64,000 bases of DNA from NCBI GenBank assembly GCA_028023455.1, contig JAQFVV010000258.1, positions 362,501 to 426,500 of the forward strand, in the 5' to 3' direction. The first letter of the stretch is position 1; every line of letters begins with the position of its first letter. This document shows, one piece after another, positions 1-10,433 of the stretch. The notes under the pieces are model-generated. The model was not told where the DNA came from and did not search any database. It saw only the letters and a list, made by a program, of their open reading frames with translations. Made by a program: the position numbers and the translations under genes. The stretch comes from Epiperipatus broadwayi. Lineage: Eukaryota > Onychophora > Udeonychophora > Euonychophora > Peripatidae.

Positions 1-1100
1 ATTTCAGCCTCTAATAACAGTTGTACATATATTTTTATTGTTTTAAGGCTCTATTTTTATTAAAAAAAAATAATAATTTTTTTAATAAATCTATGTTTAT
101 AGTAAAAATGAAATTAACATTTAATTTAAGCAAAATTAATTTTACATTTTAAGTTTAAATTATCAATTGATGATAACTTTTAAAGTATTTACAAATAGTT
201 TTGATCTTTCTAATATAAAATACTTTATAATCTATTCTAATAAAAATGATCAAATAATTTTATTGGTTGGTTGCAGCACTCTGCTGACTAGTTAGTTAGT
301 CAGCCCATATTTAGATAAAGAACTTCATATACAGGCATATCCATAAGTTGTAAAATATGCGAAACACTTAATTGCTTTAGTACGTATTGCTATCAAAAAA
401 AATCTCTATCAAAAAAAAAAAAACTGGATTTCTTAAATTACAATCAATTGTTGTCTATTTTGCTTTTGTTTTTTGTTGTTGTTGTCTTTTTAAAAAAAAA
501 AAAAATTACTCATACAAATCTGAAACATATTATCAAATAAATAATGAAAAAAAATGGCTAGGAATAAAATAACAAAGCTAATTATATATCTACAGATAAG
601 TCCGAAATAAAATTTTAAAAATACAAAAATCTTATACTAATAATACATGTATTCAATTATGTAAATACTAAAAAAAAAAAAATAATAACAAGATTAAATT
701 AAACTTTCCATCTATGTATTTAATTTTTTTTTTGTCTTTTTCAATTAATTTATTTTGTTGATTTTATAATTTTTCTATAACAAAATTTTTTTAATGGCTA
801 CCAAAATATAGCAATAGGATTATACATAAAAATGTTATTTTTTTTACTATTTGTATATCATATCATTACGCATATCCCTCCCAAAACCAAGCCTATAAGA
901 CAGCAACATCCAATTAACAATTTAACTAATGTGAAGCTAAATTACGTGTTTACACTTATTCTTGGCTTTGAATAAATCTTAGCAGGATAAACTAGTGAGA
1001 GTACCTAAGCTTCCTGACCAATGAGAAAAAAAAACTAGAATGTTCAATACAGTTATCGTATTATCAGAGTATGCACAGAGTTAAACTCAAGAATTCCATC
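1..1100. other. AT-rich intergenic DNA, no feature seen
   Basis: This stretch holds many short A and T runs and only tiny open frames of low complexity, such as 387-572, whose product is mostly lysine and phenylalanine from A/T runs. I see no domain, RNA gene or repeat of note. Confidence 0.6.
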
Positions 1101-2414
1101 TACCATATTTCCCTGAAAATAAGACCAGGTCTTATATTAATTTTTGCTCCAAAAGACACATAGGGCTTATTTTCAAGGGATGTCTTATTTTTTCATATAC
1201 AAAAATTACATTTATTCAAGTCAAAAAATGTACATTTATTCAAGTCCCTTCTCTTTTTACAGAAAGCTGTAAGATTTTTCTCCCAGAAACCCCCACAATT
1301 TCTTTCTTGTAGTTTCTTAATAATTCTTTCTTTTTGCACTCATTTTATCTGATGACCAGAATATTATCTTGTTTAGATTTACCATTAAATCAAATGTTAA
1401 TTGAAAACTTATGAGACAGGAGTGGTAACAAGAATGATTACAGTTAAAAATTGCTTGTCCACACAAAAGCAACAAAAAAATACAATCAAAAAAATTCAGA
1501 AAATGTTTCTGTATTTCACATATGCACATTCATTAAGTACATCCATTATAACATATGGCATATTGAATTATGACAATTCATACATGACCCAATTATATCC
1601 ATCCATAAGTAAATACTTTCCAAATTGCTTACCTTACCCCTGCTTAAGTAGCCTTTTAAAAAACTTTTCTTTAGGAGAAAGATTGGTGATTGAACTTAAG
1701 CTAAACTTTGATTATTAAAATCACTTCCATTATTTTAATAAAATCTTTTACAAGGAAAAAAAAAAGTTTAAGAAATCAAACTAATTTTTCTTTCAATAAT
1801 TTTTATTAGTCATTCTTTAGACTTGAGATTATCCAATAATGAATACTATTTCTGCTGTGTAATTTTCACTACATCACTTTCATGCAAGGAAGGGACTGGT
1901 TTCTATCCACTTTTAACACCTTATGGATGGATGCAATCATAAACATATGTCCGAAGACATGTGAAAAAGATCTATACATTTCCAAGATGCACATTTCATG
2001 CTGAACAAGCTACCATGATAAAACTCTAAAACTATATCAAGCATTCTAATTCTAAATCTTAAATATAAATAAAATAAGTACTAAAAACATATAAATAAAA
2101 TTATAAATTGATTGATATACTGACATGTAGTAGATAAACTGTTTATCTATATAGGTAGAATTATATTTGTTGAAAATTATGGACAGGAAAAAAAAAGAAT
2201 CATATAATTTATATTACCATTTATTTAAAACATTAATATCAATAATAATGTTTATTTATATATTCATTACTTTATAATTCAATATGTCCATCGACCATCT
2301 ATGTGTTGATGATCCTAACTAGAACTTCTATTTGGGGTAGAACTTAGAAGCACTCTGAAAAATCATGCTAGGGCTTAGTTTCTGGTTAGGTTTTATTTTC
2401 AGTGAAACATGATA
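1101..2414. mobile_element. TIR DNA transposon remnant, Tc1/mariner- or pogo-like
   Basis: The left end reads TACCATATTTCCCTGAAAAT (from 1101) and the reverse complement of the right end (2395-2414) reads TATCATGTTTCACTGAAAAT. The inverted match continues for a few more bases (AAGACC against AAAACC). Both ends are bounded by TA, the target duplicated by Tc1/mariner/pogo elements, and the 1.3-kb length fits that group. Next to the left TIR is the segment GGTCTTATATTAATTTTTGC and next to the right TIR is AAAAATCATGCTAGGGCTTA. From memory I recognise both as parts of a repeat found widely in animal genomes, vertebrates included. I could not read a transposase inside: the frame at 1401-1718 shows no known motif. 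The element is therefore non-autonomous or decayed. The superfamily is inferred from the TA flanks only. Confidence 0.6.
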
Positions 2415-2616
2415 GATATATATTTTAAATTGAATTTTAGTAAAATACTGATTGTTCTTCAAAAAATTTAAAAATTATATAACAAATCCCCCTCCCCAAT
2501 TAATAAAAAAAATTAATTTGTTAATTTAGTTATCAAATGCATTAAAACATTGTGACAGTTTTTTCTTCACTGGCTAATAAAAGACAAAATTATATTAAAC
2601 CAATACAATTATAAAT

Positions 2617-2895
2617 ACTTTTATAATATAATATTAAATCATCTCTGCTCTTTATTACTGTTTCACAATGCTTTTATTTACAACCCTTCTTCTTTTTTGA
2701 CAGTTTTGATTGCCCCAGCAATCTTCTTCAGAATTTTCACTTATATCTCCAAATTTCAACTGGTCATATAATATTAAATCATTTATACTCTTTATTACTG
2801 TTTCAAATGCTTTATTTACAATCCTCTTCTTTTTTGACAATTTCGATTGCCCCAGCAATCTTCTTCAGAACTTTCACTTATATTTCTTAAAGTTT
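2617..2895 (-). repeat. Tandem pair of about 137-bp Penelope-type repeat units
   Basis: Two diverged head-to-tail copies lie here. On the minus strand each unit carries TTCTGAAGAAGATTGC, a TGGG loop, GCAATC and then CGAAA (distal copy, hairpin at 2845-2860) or CAAAA (proximal copy, hairpin at 2708-2723). The 6-bp stem is perfect in both. Each unit continues with a run coding for lysine-rich peptide and a TTTAATATTATA block. The arrangement CTGAAGAA, hairpin, GAAA is the same as in the 8.7-9.1 kb cluster and downstream of the GIY-YIG fossil at 38.4 kb. I therefore assign it to Penelope-like terminal repeats. The 67-residue minus-strand frame at 2655-2858 is just this repeat read through. Confidence 0.6.
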
Positions 2896-4054
2896 ATAAA
2901 TATTTTTATTACATTATAAGCCAATACTTCACAAACTATATTTACATTATGTATTACTGCCTATATATAAAAATTAAAACAGTAATATAAGTATACTTCA
3001 AAAAATATTAATATAGATATAACAGTTAGCATATTTTTGTGATGGTCAATGTTTCTTAGAAATATAATATCAATGCTTCAGAGAGTAAATGATGTACCCT
3101 TGTCTTCTGTTTATATATTTCAGTAAAGTTTTATATTAACATAGATGATAAACACTATTATTTGCTGCATTTCATAGAAAACGTTCATACACAAAAATAA
3201 AAATGAATAGTACTCAGGTAGTTATTTCCAGCCTAATATCACGTTTTAAAAATAACAGTTGATCTTCCCATTCCCAACCCCTGGATAATTTTTTCCTAAT
3301 CAAACCTAATATTATACGTTTATGGTTACTTTATCAAAAGATAAATATTTTATGTGCAGAAGATTATCTAAAATAATGTATGTAGAATTACTTAATTAAT
3401 ATACTTTAATTTCTATTTTAAAAGGAAAGATATAAAATGACAATTACTGAACAAAGAAAAGAAAACTTATAATTAAAAGATATTGTTGAAGAAAAATGTG
3501 ATTTATTTTTATCAAAAATGTTACAATTAAATGAGAGAAATTATAAGTGCAGCATGAGAGTAAGTTATACAAGATATATATATAAAAAAAAGGTAATTAA
3601 GAATATAAAATATACATTTAAAACTAATATAACAGAAAAATCTTTAATTTAAATTTGAATTGTAAATATAATTTCACAATTGATACAAAGCACTTTAAAA
3701 AACGGACCATTTTAAGACTATATATATATATATATTAGGATGTAGTTAAAATGAATATTCTCTCCTTTCTAAAATACATTAATTACACTGTTATTTAATG
3801 AATTTGAATTTTCAGACATCACAATCCATTAGAGGCTTTTGAAATGTGAATGTAGTAGATAAGATGAAAAATAATTGATGGATTTGGTGGGAAAAAAGAT
3901 ACAAAAGCATAAATGGCTGAAAAAGAAGAAAAAACAATACAAACTAAACATATTATCATTAAATGTTGAATGTCTAGAAAATTTTAAACTTTAAATACAT
4001 ACCAATGTTAGTAACAAAAATACAGGTTACTAGATTATACTATATTTCGAATGG
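2896..4054. other. AT-rich intergenic DNA, no feature seen
   Basis: The sequence is low in complexity, with a short TA run near 3720. I see no gene, RNA or repeat. Confidence 0.55.
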
Positions 4055-4190
4055 TATTATTCTTCTCTTTTTCAGGTGTTGCTGGCCTGAGAAGTGTCAA
4101 TGCTAGCATAGGAATCAAACTTATATCCTTAGTTCTTGAATATCAAATTTTAAGGCAATGCTCTAATCAACTGAACTATTCTGTCAAAGG
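4055..4190 (-). mobile_element. tRNA-derived SINE, copy A
   Basis: Read on the minus strand, the element opens with a tRNA-like head that includes TAGTTCAGTTGATTAGAGCA. This is close to the D-arm/A-box of many tRNAs (TAGCTCAGTTGGTTAGAGCA). It continues with a degenerate B-box region (GTTTGATTCC) and a tail that reads GGCCAGCAACACCTGAAAAA followed by GAGAAGAA. The same order of blocks occurs at 10302-10433, so these are two copies of one family rather than chance tRNA similarity. The tRNA fold itself is decayed. I did not find clear target duplications. Confidence 0.7.
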
Positions 4191-7048
4191 AATATTGTTG
4201 ATAATAATGAACTAAGAAGTATACTTTAATTTTAATATATATTAAATATCAAACATACTTGTTTTTGTTTTGCAGTTGCTTCATCCCATTACTTTTTTCT
4301 TGTACACAATATTGATGAGTTTTAGACACATACACCTTTATCTTTTGTATATTCTTTCTATTATTATCACACAAATAAATAAATCATTTTACTTGCATAT
4401 CTTAACTATTTTGAAAGTTATGTTTTAAAGAAGTCAGTTTTGATCATTTCAAAATTATAAATAATAGAATAAAATATTAATTTATTCATTTATAAATATT
4501 TTTCTTTTTTTATATAAATAAACTAAAAAAAGGTAATAAATTATTTATTTGCACATCATGGATTTTTTTTTTAAAAAAAATAATAATAATAATATCAAGA
4601 TAGCAGAAGGTAAAACAAAAATAATAATTTGAAGTCACTAATGAGTGCAATTTATCATATATAATAACCACTAATGATTTATCTTGGGGGTGTAACGATG
4701 AATACAGTATAAGCCATGAATAAAGTTTAGACACAATAAAATCATTAACTATGGTTTTCTAAGCAAATTATTAGAAGCCACTTTAGTAGACAATGTATTA
4801 ATTAAAAGCAAAAAAAAAAAATATAGACAAAAGTGCTTTAAGTTCATCTTATGCATATACAAATCAACAATTATCTGCAAAGATTGTTACTTAACTCTTT
4901 CAAAAACCAATTATATAATTACAAAGCCAAAAGTTAAATGAAAATAAAAAATAAATTCAGAAGTTTTTATTGTCATTTAAAATTAGATATACCAAACAAT
5001 TATACTACAGTATAACTAAAATTTATTTAATAAACATTTATCTATATAATAATATTTAAGAATTACAAAAAATATTCTTACAAAATGTAATTTGTGATAC
5101 ATGATTAAATAGAAAAACTAATTCAAATTTAACATCAAATTGAAATGCGAAATTACAATAGTTTATTAAAGTACTCAAGCAAAAGCAAATATAAATAAAA
5201 GAAAGGAAAAAGAAAATGATAATAAATACGAAAATACCTCTAAAATAAAATGTCAAACTATTGTGCTACAAACCAAATTTTGAACTATTTAGTTATCATA
5301 GAATGAATAAAAAGACTGTTAATTAAAAAAAAAAAAAAACTGGAAGTGATATATGTGCCTTCTCTCTCCTCCTAATTATGATTTCATAAGATTAAAACTT
5401 CACATTTTATAGATATGATTATTGCTTTAAAAATCAATAGAATGACAATAGATAAACTATTCAATCGAGTTTTCTAAAGAATTTTAATCTACCATAAATA
5501 CGGATCATATCTTATATCTGCTCACAAGGTCACCAATACCTTTTTCTGAAATTCATTGAGAATGTGTATTACACAATTAGTTATTAATTTAATTTAACAA
5601 TTAATGTTTAACAATATTGTTTTCATTATTTTATGAAGTTATGAATGACAATTTATCCATCCTTTAATTTTCATAGGCATTTCTTTCTAATAAAATTTTT
5701 ACTATCATATGCTTTCCAAAGGCTAACTCTTAAATATGTCTAAAATCATATCTTTATTTTTTATACATCTTTTTATTGCTTTTTTTTTTTAAGAAATATA
5801 ATTATTTTTGTATTTCCAAACCCTGTTTTATAACAATAATAACAAATTGCTTGTAATCAGAAACCTGATTGAGTGATGTCATCCAGATGCGGTGCCATAT
5901 AAACATTTTGATTACAGTTCAAATTTAAAAAGAGACATTACTCCTGCATAGTAAATGAAAAATGGATTATCATATGATGCTTTGGTACTATAAGTATAAA
6001 GTACATCTAAGAAACATGACAGAATGATACAAAGATATTACAAAAGAACATTCAATACGATGAAAATGTTTATTTAAAGTCAAGCAATTTAAAAGCATAA
6101 CGTATTTTATTATCTTATGCTGTACCTCTAATGTTGGGATGCTATTAACCAAAATCTATCTTTGGGCAGTCGCACTGCAGTAATATCCATCCCTATATTT
6201 GTAAATTCAGCAATCATGATTTTAATAATAACCACAGTATATTTAATAAAAATTAAAAAAATAAAAATTCATAAGTTTGAGCTCAAGAATTTTACACATA
6301 TGCTAACCTATACGCATATCATGTGAATTATCTATCTCATCTTGTGCACTCTGTAATAAAATTGCTTTTTCTATTGATTTATTACTTTATTGTCACTTTC
6401 ATAACTATATTATTTATTTATTTTTATAAGCTATACTTATTGATGACTTAAAATGTACACTTTTAAAATCAAACTATGCCCTAGACCTGTGTCTATATGT
6501 CAAACACACGCATAATGTTTATTAATACAGTTTCAGATAACCATAGAAAGGCTTGGAATCAAATACATTTCATACAGTATGAATTAATGGATTTTATTTC
6601 CTAAAGTAATTTATTTGTTTTACCGATTTTTTTTTTTCTTTTTTGAGGACATTGTTATGGTAATGATCAGCATCACGAAATAATTATTTCTTAATCACTG
6701 CTCGTGACTGACCCGATATACAAATATATTTTTTAATTATTAATTTGTGGATTAAATTATTTTACATATTTTATATAATCTACATTTCTTTCCAATATAT
6801 TCTATTATCTATTTATAAGATTAAAATTAAAAAGTTAATAAATAAAATCAATACAAGCCAACTTTACTCATAATTAGCAACAAAATAAAACTAAAGTCAG
6901 TACAAGAAAAACTAACATTTGATTTGTAAATAAAAAATATTCAAGAAACAAATATAGAATTACATAAATTGCTTACGTTATATGTATACTTGCATAAAGC
7001 GATTTAACAAAATAAAATAAATAAATAGCATAATCAATTATCAATATA
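4191..7048. other. AT-rich intergenic DNA, no feature seen
   Basis: Several short open frames (for example 4510-4734 and 5056-5256 on the minus strand) are hydrophobic, low-complexity by-products of AT richness. I see no coding signal, RNA gene or organised repeat. Confidence 0.5.
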
Positions 7049-7204
7049 TTAAGATTTATACACTTCTATTAGAATGATAGCCCAATGCAAAGCAACGGAT
7101 CCTCCAACAGCTCCATAAAGAAGAATAGTGAATAAAGGAGCCAATACCCATGGACACGCCAATTGCTGGATGTTGAGAGTTTGGGCAGATATCCAAGCTT
7201 GTTT
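7049..7204 (-). other. Coding-like block, unidentified hydrophobic C-terminus
   Basis: A GC-richer island stands out in AT-rich surroundings. On the minus strand it is open for about 50 codons up to a TAA at 7049-7051. The product is not low-complexity: it contains CPWVLAPLFTILLYGAVGGS followed by VALHWAIILIE, which could form two short membrane segments. Upstream on that strand the frame is closed by a stop, and I see no convincing pyrimidine tract plus AG that would make it an exon. It could be a terminal exon of an unseen gene, a retropseudogene scrap or a transposon piece. I do not recognise the family. Confidence 0.3.
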
Positions 7205-8721
7205 TATCCTTTAGCTAAACATTTACTGATCACTAGTGAATTTTTAAATGGGCTAGCTGTGAGCTGATCATGCAAAAAACAAAAAAAATCCTGAACCTGT
7301 TTGGAAACTAGGTAGCATTTGAATATAGTTAACAATCGTGCAGCGTTAATTATACAAATATTTACCCATTACGATTTACATTTTCTAAAAGTCACGTCTT
7401 ACCCATATAAATGAACATATTTATTTGTTATGCTATATGTAAAAGATTTGTACTTAATAGTTACAGTGATTTTAAATTATGAAATCTAACAGATTAGAAT
7501 AGTTGTGCCACAGAATCCAGCACTGTATTTGTTTGAGACATATAGTTAGGGGGGAGGGATATAAGTATAAAAACCAAACATACTTATTAATTTAAAACAC
7601 ACACAAAATTTTCTATATAAATATATATCTTAAGATAAAAAAGATAGCAAACTATTTTGATTGATAATTATGATATTGCTAGTACCATGATCACAAGTGT
7701 ATGCATAAGTGCACATATAATAATTGTCCTTAATTATAAAAATAAGAGCAAACCCTAATCAATATATATATATATATATATATATATTGATTAGCTAGTA
7801 TAGTGTTAGACAGTTTTGGTTTTTTATATATATATATATATATATAATAGCTTTAAAAGAATAGTGTTTAAAAAGATTCTGATGACAGAATAAATGCAAA
7901 TGTAATTGGCAATATATGCTTCAGTACTAACAATTTAAGTTAGATTAAGAATAGCAATAGTTATATCAATATCCCATTCATTTTACATATATAAGCTGCA
8001 ATAATTTGCTGAAAAATTTAAAAAATTTTAAATAACTATTATGTTAATATCTATAATTTTGATATGCTGTATATTTATAAATATAATCTGTATATTAAAT
8101 TTAGTTTTAATAACAACGTAAAAAGATTTGTCTGAATGAATATAATTTGGTTCTATAATCTTGGATGCTGTAGTAACTATTCATTTTAATATAAATTGAA
8201 CATATATACTTAAGGGTAATCTATTTCAGTCTTACAGCCTAGACAAAGATACAATCTATTATAACTATCTAAAGCGACAAAATATAATATCAAATCAAAA
8301 TGTATATGTAAAATTAATTTTGCTATGAATATGAGAATGTTATAAGTTCTTTGAAAGCACTCAGCCATATATGTTTTAGAAAACTAACAAACTTTTCTTT
8401 ATTAATGCATATTAAGTGCACACATTATATCTGTTAATTAATTTTTATATACTGCATATGTAAATGTGAAAATTAAACTTTATACAGTAAAAAAATATAG
8501 GCATATAAAAAAAAACAAATATTCTTTCTTTCTTAATGTCTATGTTAATTAGTTTTCTCACTGCATTTTGTAATTTTGTTATCTTATGGCTTAAATGATA
8601 TAAGCAACAGTGATTAAAAACAGCAAGTTCACTGTTAAAAGTACAAATAGATAGGTAATTGATATTAAAATATATAATGGACGTTAAATATAATAATAAA
8701 AGTAATATTCAACATTATATA
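7205..8721. other. AT-rich intergenic DNA with two TA microsatellites
   Basis: TA runs lie near 7761-7790 and 7828-7846. The first is bracketed by CTAATCAAT and ATTGATTAG, so the whole of about 7756-7794 is a perfect palindrome able to form a long hairpin. No genes are seen. Confidence 0.55.
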
Positions 8722-9123
8722 AATACAATTTGTCAATTTACTTTAATCTTTTAAAAAAACGTTTTTCGCTCTTCAGCAAAACCAAAAAAAAAAAATATTT
8801 TTTAAAGAGATTAAAGTAAATTGGTTCTAAAGAAGACTGTAGGTCAGTAGAAATGTAGGTATGTATAAATAAAGAGTTGTGCTAAAAAGCAAAAAAAAAA
8901 AAACATTTTTTTTTTAATTAAAGTTAATTGGCTCTGAAGAAGACTGCAGGACAGTCGAAACATAGGTGTTTTATATGAATAAATAAAGGGTTTTGCTAAA
9001 GAGTGAATTTACTTTAATGGCAGAAAAACATTGCAGGACAGTCGAAAAGTAAGTATGTGTATATGTACAAATAAAGTGTTTTGCTAAAAAGTATTCAAAG
9101 TAATTTGGATTAATTGTATTTAT
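8722..9123. repeat. Penelope-type tandem repeat cluster with inverted ends
   Basis: Three direct, diverged units of about 85-110 bp start near 8810, 8918 and 9007. Each has the order ATTAAAGTAAATTGG, CTGAAGAAGACTGCAGGACA plus GTCGAAA, then AATAAAG and TTTTGCTAAAAAG. At the left edge a partial inverted copy (about 8738-8785, whose reverse complement contains GGTTTTGCTGAAGAGCGAA) makes the outer ends inverted: TATATAAATACAATT occurs at the left and, inverted, at the right (near 9109-9123). Direct and inverted copies of a terminal repeat around short inserts are the usual anatomy of Penelope-like elements, whose terminal repeats are often tandem with an inverted flanking piece. No coding part is left here. 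Confidence 0.6.
8934..8960 (+). other. Conserved hairpin motif, hammerhead-like core
   Basis: CTGAAGAA (8934-8941) is followed by GACTG, loop CAGGA, CAGTC (8942-8956) and GAAA (8957-8960). A hammerhead ribozyme core is CUGANGA, stem II, GAAA. Here there is one extra A before the stem, so the match is not exact and activity is doubtful. The neighbouring units at about 8830 and 9030 carry decayed versions. Confidence 0.45.
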
Positions 9124-9317
9124 ATAAGATATTAAGCAAAATAAAGAAAAGGATGATTTGGCAATATTCGATATTCTAATCAAAACATGACATCTTCAAA
9201 ATATTATGTGTTCATAGCAGTATTCTTCTGCAATCATTATAACATTTTCTTTGTAAGATCATTTATTACAACATATCCCAATGTATATGTTTAATTTTAT
9301 ATAGGAAAACAATCTAC

Positions 9318-9319
<2 letters not shown>

Positions 9320-9401
<82 letters not shown>

Positions 9402-9431
9402 CTTAAGCACTTACTGCTTATCCCCCCCCCC
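9320..9431. repeat. (TAA)n microsatellite followed by a C run
   Basis: About 27 uninterrupted TAA units occupy 9320-9400. A poly-C stretch lies at about 9422-9431, after a 20-bp unique spacer. A shorter TAG repeat follows at about 9500. Confidence 0.9.
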
Positions 9432-9519
9432 TTATTAAATATAAATTTTAAGAAAAATAATTTAACAAAATATTTTCTTTCCTTAATTTGAATATAATAA
9501 TAGTAGTAGTAGTAGTAAT

Positions 9520-9690
9520 GGAAAATTATTCAGGAAAGTTTAAAATTTTACTAATCGATCAGGTCACTCACAATCCTAGAAACACAATATTGTAGTTCTA
9601 CAATTATGACCCTATGATGACCTAGTCAAAAGTAATACTTAAATATTACTAAAATTTTAAACTTTCCTCAAGAATTATTATTATATTTTT
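9520..9690. mobile_element. MITE-like fold-back element
   Basis: The left arm from about 9530 contains CAGGAAAGTTTAAAATTTTA and the right arm (about 9648-9670) is its near-perfect inverse. The arms extend over about 35 bp, and weaker inverted similarity (GATCAGGTCA against TGACCTAGTC) continues inward. The whole 170 bp could fold into an imperfect hairpin. There is no coding capacity. I could not fix the target duplication because both flanks are AT-rich microsatellite-like DNA. Confidence 0.65.
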
Positions 9691-9731
9691 AAAAAAATAT
9701 TGCAACTATTAATTTATATATTATTTGCAAT

Positions 9732-9843
9732 TATTAAAAACCAATCAACATTTTATCAATAATTTCTAACTGTTGTCAAGGCAACCTCCTTTTAACAATA
9801 AGGGTGGAATTCCACCCTTATTAATGGTCTAATATACTTATAT
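9732..9843. repeat. Repeat unit 1 with a 26-bp perfect palindrome
   Basis: This copy shares TAACTGTTGTCAAGGCAACC and flanking blocks with 10054-10165. It ends in AATAAGGGTGGAA joined to its exact inverse, a perfect 26-bp palindrome at 9797-9822. TCTAAT follows a few bases later. A 3' hairpin followed by CTRR is a Helitron-like terminal arrangement, but no other Helitron feature is visible. Confidence 0.6.
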
Positions 9844-10053
9844 CGACACTAGAGATTGTAACTTGACATTATTGATACAAAGAAGTTTAAATAAACCACT
9901 TTAAACAGGTAAATAAAAACTATTCTGAATGCAGGCTAATAAATAGTCAATTATAACATTACAAACTGCAATTATAAATTTCAAATTGCACCCAAATTAT
10001 TACTTAAATAATAAGTGGAATAATGCACAAAGCTAAAGGGATTTATAAGTAAT

Positions 10054-10165
10054 CATTAAAAACCAGTCAACATTTAGACAATCCCAATATCAATAACAAT
10101 CAACAATTTCTAACTGTTGTCAAGGCAACCCCCTTTTAGCAATAAGGGTGGAATATACTTATATA
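10054..10165. repeat. Repeat unit 2, palindrome half deleted
   Basis: This is the partner of 9732-9843, starting 322 bp downstream in the same orientation. It ends AATAAGGGTGGAATATACTT. The second half of the palindrome and the next bases, about 21-22 bp, are absent, and the deletion endpoints fall in an AAT/TAAT repeat, as expected from slippage or hairpin excision. Confidence 0.6.
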
Positions 10166-10301
10166 TATATATATTGGATTATTCTCATCATCTAATTGAA
10201 ATATCAAAGTTTTAAAAAAAAGAAATTTTTTTTTTACTTTTTCCAAATATATTATAACTATTAATAATTAAAACGCGGATTAATATAGAATATGTATAAG
10301 T

Positions 10302-10433
10302 GATACTTTTTCTCTCTTTTTCAAGTTTTTCTGGCCCACTAGTAATAATCTAATTGGGAGATTGATCCAAATAACATTAGTTCATCATATTGAATTTAAG
10401 GTGGCATTCTAACCAACTAGGATATTCCGAAGA
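10302..10433 (-). mobile_element. tRNA-derived SINE, copy B
   Basis: On the minus strand the order is CCTAGTTGGTTAGAATGCCA (tRNA D-arm-like), then TTGGATCAATCTCC (B-box-like), then GGGCCAGAAAAACTTGAAAA and an AGAGAGAAAAA tail. The blocks align in order with copy A at 4055-4190, including the GGCCAG - TGAAAAAGAGA tail. Substitutions between the copies are many, so the family is old. Confidence 0.7.

Noticed and set aside
8971-9183. 70-codon minus-strand frame
   Set aside because: It runs through the Penelope-type repeat units and has no domain.
10165-10200. Third copy of the 18-kb MITE arm (GGATTATTCTCATCATCTAA)
   Set aside because: About 18 of 21 bases match, but there is no inverse partner and no further similarity, so chance in AT-rich DNA cannot be excluded.
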